DNA from: Diplonema papillatum | Lineage: Eukaryota; Euglenozoa; Diplonemea; Diplonemida; Diplonemidae | NCBI GenBank assembly: GCA_030068145.1 | Contig: JAPJBO010000242.1 | Span: forward strand, 201,274 to 265,273 | DNA length: 64,000 bases | Direction of reading: 5' to 3' | Shown here: positions 21,193 through 30,739 of the stretch, in pieces | How positions within the stretch are numbered: position 1 is the first letter of the stretch | Layout of the letters: the number at the start of each line of letters is the position of its first letter | Notes under the pieces: model-generated | The model's database searches: none | What the model was told of the DNA's origin: nothing | Seen by the model: only the letters and a program-made list of their open reading frames with translations | Made by a program: the position numbers and the translations under genes

Positions 21193-24100
21193 TTAGCGAA
21201 GAGGGTCCACTTTGTAAAGGCGAGTCACGACTTCTTGCACCTGCTCTGGTGGGATTCTAGGACTATTGCAGAGTGGAGTAGCACGCACAAGATCCGCGAC
21301 TTCGCGCTTTTTCGCAATGGACGCCATGCCCTCCTCGTAGAGCCTGCGATATCGTGTGGATGGCGGCGGCGTCTCCGGACTGCGAGGGCTCCATTTCGAC
21401 GCGGCGGCCGCAAGAGCAGAACTGTGTGCAGCAACGGGTTGATAGTACATGCGATGGATATAGTCATCCAGTTTCAGGATGATGGGAGTAGGATCGGGTG
21501 TGGGATATCCAGTCCAGCGGGTGCGGGGCAGGGCGCAGAGCTGGTCACGCAAGCGGGTGATCGCTTGGAGTCGACGATGTTCTTCGGTGTAAAGTCGCGC
21601 GACGGATTGGTCCTGCGCGAGAACGTCCGAGAACTTTCTGCAACTCCTTGGCACATGCCCGGGGCAGCGCTTTCGCTGCCGGACGAGGTCCCGCTCGAGC
21701 TGAGCTGCCAAGGCGGCTAACCCACGTTCTTGAAATCCTTCACGGTCGTTGGGCACTGCGAGGCGGTCCAATGTGGCATCTTGTTGCCGCTTGTCGCGTC
21801 GCTCGTAGGAACTCGCTGGGCGACTAGGAGGAGGAGGCGAACTGCACTGTGATGCAGCATTTTGTGCCTTCTCTGGACGGTACAGCGTCACGACACTATT
21901 CACATGATCCGTCGACCGCATGCCATACAGCGCAAGCATAGCGTGCCTCCCATCGCACCTGTTCCCAAACTTCTTCCCGAGGTCCGACAGAATAGCCTCA
22001 ACGCCCGATCTGCTGGACTCTCCGAAGCTGACCCCTGTGCGCCCGTTTTCCAGCTTCACTTCCACTCCACCCCTTCCCTTTTCTTTCTGAATAGACCTCC
22101 CTTTCTCGTTACGGTTGATCCCCTTCTCCTCACAGATTCCATTTTGATTCGAACGGACTTGCGAACAACTACTCGTTAGATCGTTGGGACAGGAATTGCG
22201 ATCTGATCCCGAGGGTGAAGCACCGCGTGAAGCAATGAGCTGCATAATGCTGCGGATTGCAGTGTTTGTCGAAGCTCTTTTCGAGGAAGGCAGGTTCTTC
22301 GGACCTTCAGAGTCCAGTTGATGGTTGTCACACACTAAGCTGCGCTTTTTCCTGAGGGCATTCCACAACTCATACTTGTCGCGTCCGCAGACTCCAGGAT
22401 ACCTCCATGCAGGTCTGACACGATCGTCTTTTCGCCCAGTGGTCAGACAAGCCCTCGTTCGCGGACTCTTGTCAGAGCCGGCTTCTTTCGCGGCTCGGTT
22501 ATCATTTGCGGTTCGGTTGTCTTTTTTTGAGGGAGTGGCAGTCGCAATCGTGTTTTCGCTTAGCGGAAAGAATATGACTGGAGCACCAAGCCAGTTGATG
22601 TGTTCAGCTATGTTCTCGCAAGGACCAAGACGAGAGGACGTGTTTGGACCTGGAAGCTCGTTGAGCGAGCAATCGCCACCAGTAGCGCTCGCACTCTCAC
22701 TGTTGGTAAAAGGTCTCTCTGTGTCTGACTGCCTCTCACGATGCGGTGCAGGGTCACATTCACGGAACCTCGGGCAATTGCGAGCGGAACCCGGGTATAT
22801 TTCGGGACTCCGAGAAGATGGCGTGGTTGGCATCGTACCTGGGGTTTCGATAGTGAGATGGCGGCGCGTCTTCGAGCGGAAAGCTGCGTCAAGGTAGTCG
22901 GTGCACGCAGCTCGTATCTCACAGGCCCACCAAGTGCCTGTCTTCGCGCTGTAGCAAAGAATGTACCGGACTTGCGTTGCGTTGACGACGGGGAGAGCTG
23001 GGAAGGGGAGAATTACGGTCCAGGCTTCCCTGTCAGACATAATATGCTGGTGAAAGAGATACCTTGAAGGGTCAACAAGGGTACTTTGCTTGCGAGTGAG
23101 GCTCGGCTGCTCGTCATTTCCCAGAACAGGTCCCGCCTCGCTTCCCGATTCGTTCTTGGCGTGGGGTACTGCTTCTTTCACAATGTCTGTGCCATTCATG
23201 GCTGCGATAAGTTGGGCGTTTCGTTGAGTCGAGCAGGGAAGAGGAGCGTTCGCCCGATGTGCGTAGAATAGGAAGCAGGATTTTCCTCCACATTCTACGG
23301 AGACCACAACGGAGTTCGGTTTGTATCTTGAGACTTCAAGATCTTTTCGTCGACATGCTGAACGGAGAGATTCTGTGCGCTCTTTGGCAGATTGATCTTG
23401 GGCTTGACCGCCGTTTCGTTCCACTCCGCTAGCCACCTTCAATGACCGATCTGTCGCAATCCGCGTGGCTGTCGATGTCGAACCTTGGGCTGCTGCCCAC
23501 ATATGCGGGTCCAAACTGGGTAAACGGGAGAGCCCGGCTTTTGATGAAGCGCTGGTCACGTCTTGACTTGCCTCGACGGACTTGGCAGCCTTTACCTTCA
23601 GCGAACGCTCGAGCTCTGCCTTAGTGTAGTTGGAAAACGACTCGAACACGGCGTAACCTGTTCCTCGTTCGTAGCAGAAGACCCGGTGTTTCCCGCGTCT
23701 TTCGCGGTGCGCTTCGCCTTTCGGTGACGTCTCGCTTGAAGCATGCGGTGGAGATGGCGACGCAGGGGCTGAATCCCGGTCCTGCCTCGGCACCCAGCGG
23801 TGCGGAGCCGGTCTTTTGACAACAATCTCGGTCCAGCCAGCAGTAAACTCGCCCGTTAAAAAGTCCTGACAACTCTGGTTGTTGTCATCGCCACATAATT
23901 CAAGATGTTCGGGGACGCAGAGACTTGTGTAGCGACCGGATTGCCGCTCGTAACAGAGCAGAAACTTTCGGTCTGGGTGCTGGGGATCATCAAAGACGGC
24001 AACGTTGGTGTACTGCCCGGGCAGCTGCCCCTTAGCTACAGTTTCTGGTGTCGCGTTGCCACTTACTTTCGAAAGCTCGAAGTGTCCAGTCACACTCGTA

Positions 24101-24489
24101 TAAAAAAAGATATAGCCTCCTGCAGGAACACCGTGCAACTCGTCTTGCGGTGTGGTAGGCGGAGGGACGGCCACTACATGCGTATGGCCTGCACTACGAG
24201 TCCACGAAAGGAAAAGCTCGTTCCTCCAGGGCCACCGGAGATCCCCGGCCGTCGTATACACGGTCTCGCCGCGGCCCGTTTCGCTGTCGTAAAACAAGAG
24301 ACCGAATTTCATGGTTTTGCGCATAGCTTCTGTGTCATCATCATCACGTCTGTGCTTCGTTCTCCTGCTCCCTCCTTTTCGTGCGGGGTGTGCCCAGCCT
24401 GAAACCGCCTCTGGTGCAATGCTGAACACCACAATGTGAGACCACCCAGGCTCGAAATGTCCGCCGTGTGAGCCAACGCATACTTCCAT
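21193..24489 (-). CDS. Large repeat protein with propeller-like W-hIVV...FY...TG repeats
   Basis: A 1098-residue intronless frame. The first 300 residues contain at least four degenerate units: a Trp- or Tyr-led strand (GWSHIVVF, TRSAGHTHVVAV, GQYTNVAVF, GWTEIVV), a spacer, then a strand ending in an aromatic and a turn (KFGLLFYDSETG, GYIFFYTSVTG, KFLLCYERQSG, HRVFCYERGTG). Two weaker units follow near residues 395-410 (SVVVSVEC, SCFLFYAH) and 490-525 (AWTVILPF, RYILCYSAKTG). The pattern recalls bacterial beta-propeller-like repeats (WxxIvpG...LLFYd..tG), which often bind surface ligands. The C-terminal half is charged and disordered, with a possible coiled segment (LAALAAQLERDLVRQRKR). No signal peptide or membrane segment is evident. 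Function unknown. Confidence 0.72.
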   Translation of the reverse strand: MEVCVGSHGGHFEPGWSHIVVFSIAPEAVSGWAHPARKGGSRRTKHRRDDDDTEAMRKTMKFGLLFYDSETGRGETVYTTAGDLRWPWRNELFLSWTRSAGHTHVVAVPPPTTPQDELHGVPAGGYIFFYTSVTGHFELSKVSGNATPETVAKGQLPGQYTNVAVFDDPQHPDRKFLLCYERQSGRYTSLCVPEHLELCGDDNNQSCQDFLTGEFTAGWTEIVVKRPAPHRWVPRQDRDSAPASPSPPHASSETSPKGEAHRERRGKHRVFCYERGTGYAVFESFSNYTKAELERSLKVKAAKSVEASQDVTSASSKAGLSRLPSLDPHMWAAAQGSTSTATRIATDRSLKVASGVERNGGQAQDQSAKERTESLRSACRRKDLEVSRYKPNSVVVSVECGGKSCFLFYAHRANAPLPCSTQRNAQLIAAMNGTDIVKEAVPHAKNESGSEAGPVLGNDEQPSLTRKQSTLVDPSRYLFHQHIMSDREAWTVILPFPALPVVNATQVRYILCYSAKTGTWWACEIRAACTDYLDAAFRSKTRRHLTIETPGTMPTTPSSRSPEIYPGSARNCPRFRECDPAPHRERQSDTERPFTNSESASATGGDCSLNELPGPNTSSRLGPCENIAEHINWLGAPVIFFPLSENTIATATPSKKDNRTANDNRAAKEAGSDKSPRTRACLTTGRKDDRVRPAWRYPGVCGRDKYELWNALRKKRSLVCDNHQLDSEGPKNLPSSKRASTNTAIRSIMQLIASRGASPSGSDRNSCPNDLTSSCSQVRSNQNGICEEKGINRNEKGRSIQKEKGRGGVEVKLENGRTGVSFGESSRSGVEAILSDLGKKFGNRCDGRHAMLALYGMRSTDHVNSVVTLYRPEKAQNAASQCSSPPPPSRPASSYERRDKRQQDATLDRLAVPNDREGFQERGLAALAAQLERDLVRQRKRCPGHVPRSCRKFSDVLAQDQSVARLYTEEHRRLQAITRLRDQLCALPRTRWTGYPTPDPTPIILKLDDYIHRMYYQPVAAHSSALAAAASKWSPRSPETPPPSTRYRRLYEEGMASIAKKREVADLVRATPLCNSPRIPPEQVQEVVTRLYKVDPLR

Positions 24490-24559
24490 AACTCAGACCC
24501 CCAAACCTTTCCAGTTTAGGCCCTGTGTTGACGAATAAATCTGCAAAGATCGGCTCTTA

Positions 24560-24705
24560 GAAGTATTTCCCACCTGTACCGCCAGGACTTCCAATGCGTT
24601 TAGGTTCAAAATGAATTCACATGTGGAACGTGCGGAAACGAGGGAGAAAGCTTTTCGAGTTGCATACGGGTCATCACAACAGGGGTACAAGCTCTACAAA
24701 AGGGG
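24560..24705 (+). repeat. Second copy of the 7400-7545 dispersed repeat
   Basis: Shares attcacatgtggaacgtgcgg and ggggtacaagctct with the earlier copy at diverged identity. It starts just beyond the 5' end of the repeat-protein gene. Confidence 0.55.
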
Positions 24706-24784
24706 CGTGTACCTGAGCTTTTCTGAAAAGTTAATTGGTAGCCGCAATCTAGCCGCAGAATTGAATCGAATACACTGATCTGCG

Positions 24785-25375
24785 GGGCTTAGTGGCTTTA
24801 GAGTTATGCCTGCTATCAGTTACTCCGCCTTCTTTTTTTAAGTTTCCGGATATGACTTAGTGGTCTTCGGGCCTGCCCCGTGTTTTCTGATAGACTTAGT
24901 GCCTGCTATCAGTTCCCCCGCCTTCTTTTTTCAAGCTTCTGGGTAAAGACGATACGATGTGCCCGAGAAAAGCGGGTGTGCTACAACCAGAAACGCGTGG
25001 AAATCCACACCCAAAAAGCGGGTGTGACACCCGCTTTTTTTATCTCCAGCTTTCACTTCAGCTTCTGAGGCTGGACCTCACCGTAGTTTAATGTTCGGAC
25101 GGGACACTGCTTCACATGCAGGTCGACCGGGGAGGGAGCATGCTCTATGACCTAGTGGTCTTCGGCCTGCCCCGGTTGCTGTGCGCGACTTCTGATGGGC
25201 TTAGCGTGCTATCAGTTGCCCGCCTCTTTTCAAGCTTCTGGGTATGACCTGGTGGTCTTCGGCCTGCCCCGGTTGCCGCGCGTGACTTCTGATGGGCTTA
25301 GCGTGCTAACAGTTGCCCGCCTCTTTACAAGCTTCTGGTTGACTTAGTGGTCTTCTGGACCTAGCGTGCTGGCAA
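24785..25375. repeat. Diverged tandem repeats of about 95-120 bp
   Basis: The word order 'gacttagtggtcttcgg', 'cctgccccg', 'ctatcagtt.cc.ccgcc' and 'caagcttctgg' recurs four or five times with deletions. Between units lies a perfect hairpin at 25013-25040 (agcgggtgtgacacccgct followed by a T run). Confidence 0.7.
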
Positions 25376-25463
25376 AAGATGAAGAAATGCGTAGTTTTGT
25401 TTTATTCTACGAAAGAAACGCTCCACTGCACGCTAAAGGGGGGGTAGACCTACTATCCAGGGG

Positions 25464-25489
25464 GACCTATTATCCTAGGATAATAGGTC
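25464..25489. repeat. Perfect 26 bp palindrome
   Basis: The sequence reads identically on both strands around the centre TAGG|ATAA region (gacctattatcc...ggataataggtc). It separates the tandem repeats from the inverted long element that follows. Confidence 0.85.
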
Positions 25490-25556
25490 GACTGGTTTTG
25501 GAGATAAATTTAACTTTTTAATTTTTTCAGTGGCGAGAATTTTTTTTTTGAAGTGG

Positions 25557-27128
25557 GCCTACCCAGGGATTTATAAGGGGATTTCGGCCTAGAGCAATAG
25601 TCCATGTAGATGGACGGGTACCCGTCTTTTGCACCGGGGTGCCGAGCACGTGTTTGTCGACCCCCCCCCAGTGGTGGTCCAGCCTGTCCAGCCACCCCAG
25701 CCAGCCCTGCAAAGTCGTTGAGGGCCCGAAAATTAGTGCCACCACTGTCCTCCACTGTGGATCACTATGCACCACCATGCGCTATCGTGTCACTGTGCAC
25801 ACGCACTAGCGTGGATCACTGTGCATCCCGGCCCCATCCTGAGTTGGGCGTGATGCCATGCCATCCTGAGTTGGGCGTGATAGAATCCACCACTGCGGTT
25901 GGAAGTTCGGCTGTGTCTCGCCGGGTTGGGCCGCTTGCTCGCCTCCATGACCCCCCCCCCCCCTATGACCCCCCTGGACCCCCTATGGACCCCCCCATGA
26001 CCCCCCTATGGACCCCCTATGGGCCCCCCCATGACCCCCTATGACTGCTGTGGTAGCCTACCCACACCCGCCAGCCCGTGGGTTTTTTTTTTTTTTTTTT
26101 TGAGGATGGACGGGTGACCCGCCCATCTAGACCGGCGTATAAATCCCTGGATGGACGGGTGACCCGCCCATCTAGACCGGCGTATAAATCCCTGCATCGG
26201 CTCAGGGATTTATAGGGGGATTTCGGCCTAGAGCAATAGTCCATGTAGATGGACGGGTACCCGTCTTTTGCACCGGGGTGCCGAGCACGTGTTTGTCGAC
26301 CCCCCAGACCCCCCCCCCCCAGTGGTGGTCCAGCCTGTCCAGCCACCCCAGCCAGCCCTGCAAAGTCGTTGAGGGCCCGAAAATTAGTGCCACCACTGTC
26401 CTCCACTGTGGATCACTATGCACCACCATGCGCTATCGTGTCACTGTGCACACCGCACTAGCGTGGATCACTGTGCATCACCGTGCATCACTGCGCACCG
26501 TGTATAGATTCCGAGCCAGATGTTCCAGAGGGTGGAGGGTGCAGCAGAGAGGTGGGAGAACCAGCAGTTGTCCGGCAAAGGGCGCGTGAGGGGGAAAACA
26601 CAGCAGTTGGATTACAAGGAAGAGTTGGAGAATAAGGGCATGGGGCTGTAGTCCTTCGTGTATGGAGGCGGTGGGGTTTCGCTTCGTGAGGCTGGCTGGG
26701 TTGCCGTGCACTGTCTCTTCCAGGAGCTGAACAACGTATGTTGCCCTAGCATGTCCTTCCTTTTCCCCGGCATTGTCCCGGCCCCATCCTGAGTTGGGCG
26801 TGATAGAATCCACCACTGCGGTTGGAAGTTCGGCTGTGTCTCGCCGGGTTGGGCCGCTTGCTCGCCTCCATGACCCCCCCCCCCCTATGACCCCCCTGGG
26901 ACCCCCTATGGACCCCCCCATGACCCCCCTATGGACCCCCTATGGGCCCCCCCATGACCCCCTATGACTGCTGTGGTAGCCTACCCACACCCGCCAGCCC
27001 GTGGGTTTTTTTTTTTTTTTTTTTTTTGAGGATGGACGGGTGACCCGCCCATCTAGACCGGCGTATAAATCCCTGCATCGGCTCCGCGGGAGCGTTTTAA
27101 AAAGACACAAGGTTTTGACCCTGCATGA
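25557..27128 (-). mobile_element. Inverted, partly duplicated long non-autonomous element (same end family as 6526-7372)
   Basis: Two consecutive copies of the same body (about 25557-26140 and 26148-27060), each with 'gtacccgtcttttgcaccgg', 'cccaccactg'-type spacer, a C-run and 'cgggtgacccgcccatc'. It closes on the right with 'gttttgaccctgcatga' and a TA at 27129. It has inserted into a retroelement fossil that resumes at 27131. The interior Pro/Gly-rich frames follow the C runs and are not genes. Confidence 0.7.
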
Positions 27129-27130
27129 TA

Positions 27131-27550
27131 TGTCAGCATCGCTTGCGGCCGCACCCCCGTAGCCAATACAAACAGGCATGCAGAGTCCGGGGTCGCTGGC
27201 ATGTTGTTCTTTGACGTCCAAGCGATGAACCGCCTCCAAAGATTGCGGCGCTGAAGCCGCCCACATTCCTGCAACAAGATTCCGAAGTCTCGTAGTTGCT
27301 GTGGCGCGTGAAACTACCTGCTCCCCAGTTTTCCGGAAGTGTGTATGGCTCGTGTCGCCAGAAATGTGGTCGAGGAACACCTGCCCCATGAGGGATGTGG
27401 GATTGAGAGGATTGTGGTAAACTTCGGGAGTGTGAACTGGCTCGGTGTTTCTTCGTAATCCGCTGGAGGGTGTTGAGACCATCGTGCAGCTTCCTGACTT
27501 TGGAAGCAAGATACGTACCGCGGCGTTTCGGGGATGAGGAAGGGGGCAGG
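27131..27550 (-). mobile_element. Fossil tyrosine-recombinase retroelement, recombinase fragment
   Basis: Minus-strand words such as LWRRFIAWT and LFVLATGV match the N-terminal part of the recombinase in the 34425-38862 element (LWARLVRWT, LFVLATKV). It is a broken fragment, cut on one side by the long non-autonomous element and passing on the other into the satellite array. It is clearly older than both. Confidence 0.65.
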
Positions 27551-27551
27551 T

Positions 27552-28855
27552 CTTTAGTCACAGTCGCACAAGGCATTTTACCAGGAAAATTCTTTAGTCA
27601 CAGTCGCGATTGTGAGTCATGGCATTTTCACTATGAAAATCTTTAGTCACAGACGCGATTGTGACCTTTAACTTTTTCACTATGAAAATCTTTAGTCACA
27701 GTCGCAATGCAAAATTTTGCTTTACCTTGGAAAAACCTTTAGTCGCAGTCGCACAAGGCATTTTACCAGGAAAATTCTTTAGTCACAGTCGCGATTGTGA
27801 CCCTTCACATTTTCACTATGAAAATCTTTAGTCACAGTCGCGATTGTGGCCCTTAACATTTTCACTATGAAAATCTTTAGTCACAGTCGCAATGCAAAAT
27901 TTTGCTTTACCTTGGAAAAACCTTTAGTCACAGTCGCACAAGGCATTTTACCAGGAAAATTCTTTAGTCACAGTCGCGATTGTGGCCCTTAACATTTTCA
28001 CTATGAAAATCTTTAGTCACAGTCGCGATTGTGGCCCTTAACATTTTCACTATGAAAATCTTTAGTCACAGTCGCGATTGTGGCCCTTAACATTTTCACT
28101 ATGAAAATCTTTAGTCACAGTCGCGATTGTGACCCTTCACATTTTCACTATGAAAATCTTTAGTCACAGTCGCGATTGTGGCCCTTAACATTTTCACTAT
28201 GAAAATCTTTAGTCACAGTCGCAATGCAAAATTTTGCTTTACCTTGGAAAAACCTTTAGTCACAGTCGCACAAGGCATTTTACCAGGAAAATTCTTTAGT
28301 CACAGTCGCGATTGTGACCCTTCACATTTTCACTATGAAAATCTTTAGTCACAGTCGCGATTGTGGCCCTTAACATTTTCACTATGAAAATCTTTAGTCA
28401 CAGTCGCAATGCAAAATTTTGCTTTACCTTGGAAAAACCTTTAGTCACAGTCGCACAAGGCATTTTACCAGGAAAATTCTTTAGTCACAGTCGCGATTGT
28501 GGCCCTTAACATTTTCACTATGAAAATCTTTAGTCACAGTCGCGATTGTGGCCCTTAACATTTTCACTATAAAAATCTTTAGTCACAGTCGCGATTGTGG
28601 CCCTTAACATTTTCACTATAAAAATCTTTAGTCACAGTCGCGATTGTGACCCTTCACATTTTCACTATGAAAATCTTTAGTCACAGTCGCGATTGTGGCC
28701 CTTAACATTTTCACTATGAAAATCTTTAGTCACAGTCGCGATTGTGGCCCTTAACATTTTCACTATGAAAATCTTTAGTCACAGTCGCGATTGTGGCCCT
28801 TAACATTTTCACTATGAAAATCTTTAGTCACAGTCGCGATTGTGACCCTTCACAT
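27552..28855. repeat. Higher-order satellite array (units of 40, 47 and 49 bp)
   Basis: About 28 units all start with ctttagtcacagtcgc and then follow one of four tails: A (acaaggcattttaccagg), B (gattgtgacccttcac...tatgaaaat), C (gattgtggcccttaac...) and D (aatgcaaaattttgcttt). After a diverged first block the order is A-B-C-D, A-C-C-C-B-C-D, A-B-C-D, then A followed by C and B units. This is a higher-order repeat rather than a simple tandem array. Confidence 0.95.
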
Positions 28856-28859
28856 CGGA

Positions 28860-29801
28860 CCTTGACTCCGCCGACCTTGACTCCGCCGATCTTGACTCCG
28901 CCGACCTTGACTCTGCGCTAAAATCTTGGGCAAACTTTTGAATCTCTATCCCGCAGAGTAAAGGTCTGAAAAACTTGGTTCGAAAAAGGGAAGAGATTTG
29001 GGTTCAAAGTTTTGGTTCTGAAATTTTTCAGGAAAAAATTCAAGAAAAATTCGAAGAAAAATTTTCAAAAAAATTTCTGAAAATTTTTCTGAAATTTTTG
29101 AAAAAAAAATCTCGGAAAATTCCCGAGTTTTTTGCACTGGGGCATGCCAAAACTTTCTATTTGGTAAAAAAAAACGCGGCAGCCTTTCAGGAGACAGTTT
29201 CTGAAGTCAGTCACTTGTTCAGTTCATTCTTTTTCATTTCCTGTTCTACAGTTCAATCCTTTCCATTCATTTCAACTTTTTTTGTTCCCTCTACAATGTT
29301 CATCCTTTCCCTTCAGGTTTTGAGTACCACAGGCCTGACAATCACCAGTGCAAGACCACCAGTGAAAGACAAGATGTGCGTTCATGAACTCTCACTCAAC
29401 AGGAAAAAGGAAGAATATACATTATGGCAGGCAACATCCAGCAACATGTTCAAAGAGGGAAGGGTCGTTGGATGGAAGGTGTACAGAAGGAGGAGAGAGA
29501 AAAACTTCACTACTGTGGATCTGCTCACTTGAAGAGAAGAGCAAAGCCAGAGTTGTCACTCCTGCAAGTTGCTCTGCTTGGATTGGATGGCGTTGTGAGT
29601 GTGATGCAAGGATACGGTCTGCTCCCAAGGCAAAGTAACTGCAACAAAATCACAACAGGACAAGGAGAGAAACAAGAAGTCATCTAAAATGGAACTTCCA
29701 GAGGAAGCAACAGCTGCTGTGCAGGCACACAGAGAACGGGGAAAAGCTCGCAGCTGGATGAATGCAAAAGGCTCAAAAGGTGTGAATCATTCACTGCACA
29801 A

Positions 29802-29805
<4 letters not shown>
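28860..29805. other. AT-rich stretch without recognised gene
   Basis: Begins with four copies of a short word (ccttgactccgccga), followed by an A/T-rich, F/K/N-coding segment (29000-29150). A plus-strand frame at 29371-29532 (RKKEEYTLWQATSSN, GWKVYRRRREKNF) looks protein-like and may be a captured exon, but no family is recognised. Confidence 0.4.

Positions 29806-29807
<2 letters not shown>

Positions 29808-29869
<62 letters not shown>
29808..29869. repeat. (CA)n microsatellite
   Basis: About 31 uninterrupted ca units directly upstream of the 29912 reading frame. Confidence 0.97.
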
Positions 29870-29871
<2 letters not shown>

Positions 29872-29911
29872 GGCTGGAAGAAGATCAAATTATTAAAATA
29901 TACAAAACATC

Positions 29912-30735
29912 ATGCCTGCACCTCCACGTGGTGGCCCCGGGCAACGCGGCGACTCTGCTGGGCCGCCGCGGCCGACGCAGGCCAACGACGCGAAAGCACC
30001 TGGCACTGGCTGGGTGCTGGCGGGAAAACGGCGAGGCCAGCTGGCACAGCTCAGGCCAGAGGACTGGCCCGTAGCGGTCGTAACGGCCAACGACATCAGG
30101 AAGCCGGAGACGACACAGGGCGTAGCCCTGGTCACATGGGCGGACGCCACTGAGTTGGCGAAGAAGAGCCGGAAGGGACGACTGGCCGTGGTCGTCCTCG
30201 GGGCCAAAAGGCGGGAAGGCGAGGGGGTGGAGACGACGGTGGTGACGCGCAGAGGTCCGCGAACTGAAGTCCGCCCGGCCGTCCTGCTGCAGCTTGGCGA
30301 CGAGCTGGTTGGGACGCTGCTCCGAAGGACAAGCGCACCCCTGCCGCCCGCGGACGAACACAGGGTGTCCGTGGTAGTCGCGCGCCGGTACGCGACGGTG
30401 GAAGGGTGGACGGGCTGTGGGGCGGACGCCAGGGCCTGGCTTACGGGCCATTTCGTGGGGGAGGGCGTACCCCGGGAGGACATCAAGTCGCTTACGGGGA
30501 TCGAGACGCGCGGCACCCCCGGCCCCACGGCCCAGATCCGCGCACTACTGCGAGTCGCTGGACGCAGCAAGGAGCGGCTTCGGGGAAAGGGGGCGTCTTC
30601 ACAACGCTGAAAGGGGACGGAAGAGGCGCGCTATGGCTGAGGGACGACCTTACCCTGGACGAAGCGAGGAAAGCCGCTGCGCGCGCGAAGACGAGCCTCA
30701 TCGTCAGTGTGCGCGGCATGGCATTCTAAAAGGGG
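29912..30735 (+). mobile_element. Unrecognised element-like coding region, truncated
   Basis: A GC-rich (about 65%) plus-strand coding region, far richer than its surroundings, beginning MPAPPRGGPGQRG and continuing with LRPEDWPVAVVTANDIRKPE and GDELVGTLLRRTSAPLPPAD. The composition and abrupt end at a retroelement fossil suggest an ORF from a mobile element. No reverse transcriptase, transposase or capsid signature is visible, so the class is open. The copy appears broken. Confidence 0.45.
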
Positions 30736-30739
30736 AGGG

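Noticed and set aside
25013-25040. Bacterial-type terminator hairpin with T run
   Set aside because: The hairpin is real but lies in eukaryotic tandem repeats with no gene ending there.
25510-26967. Pro- and Gly-rich proteins on both strands
   Set aside because: They follow C/G runs inside the duplicated non-autonomous element and have no motif.
27552-28855. CRISPR-like array
   Set aside because: The variable tails are only four recurring sequences, not unique spacers, and the host is eukaryotic; it is a satellite.
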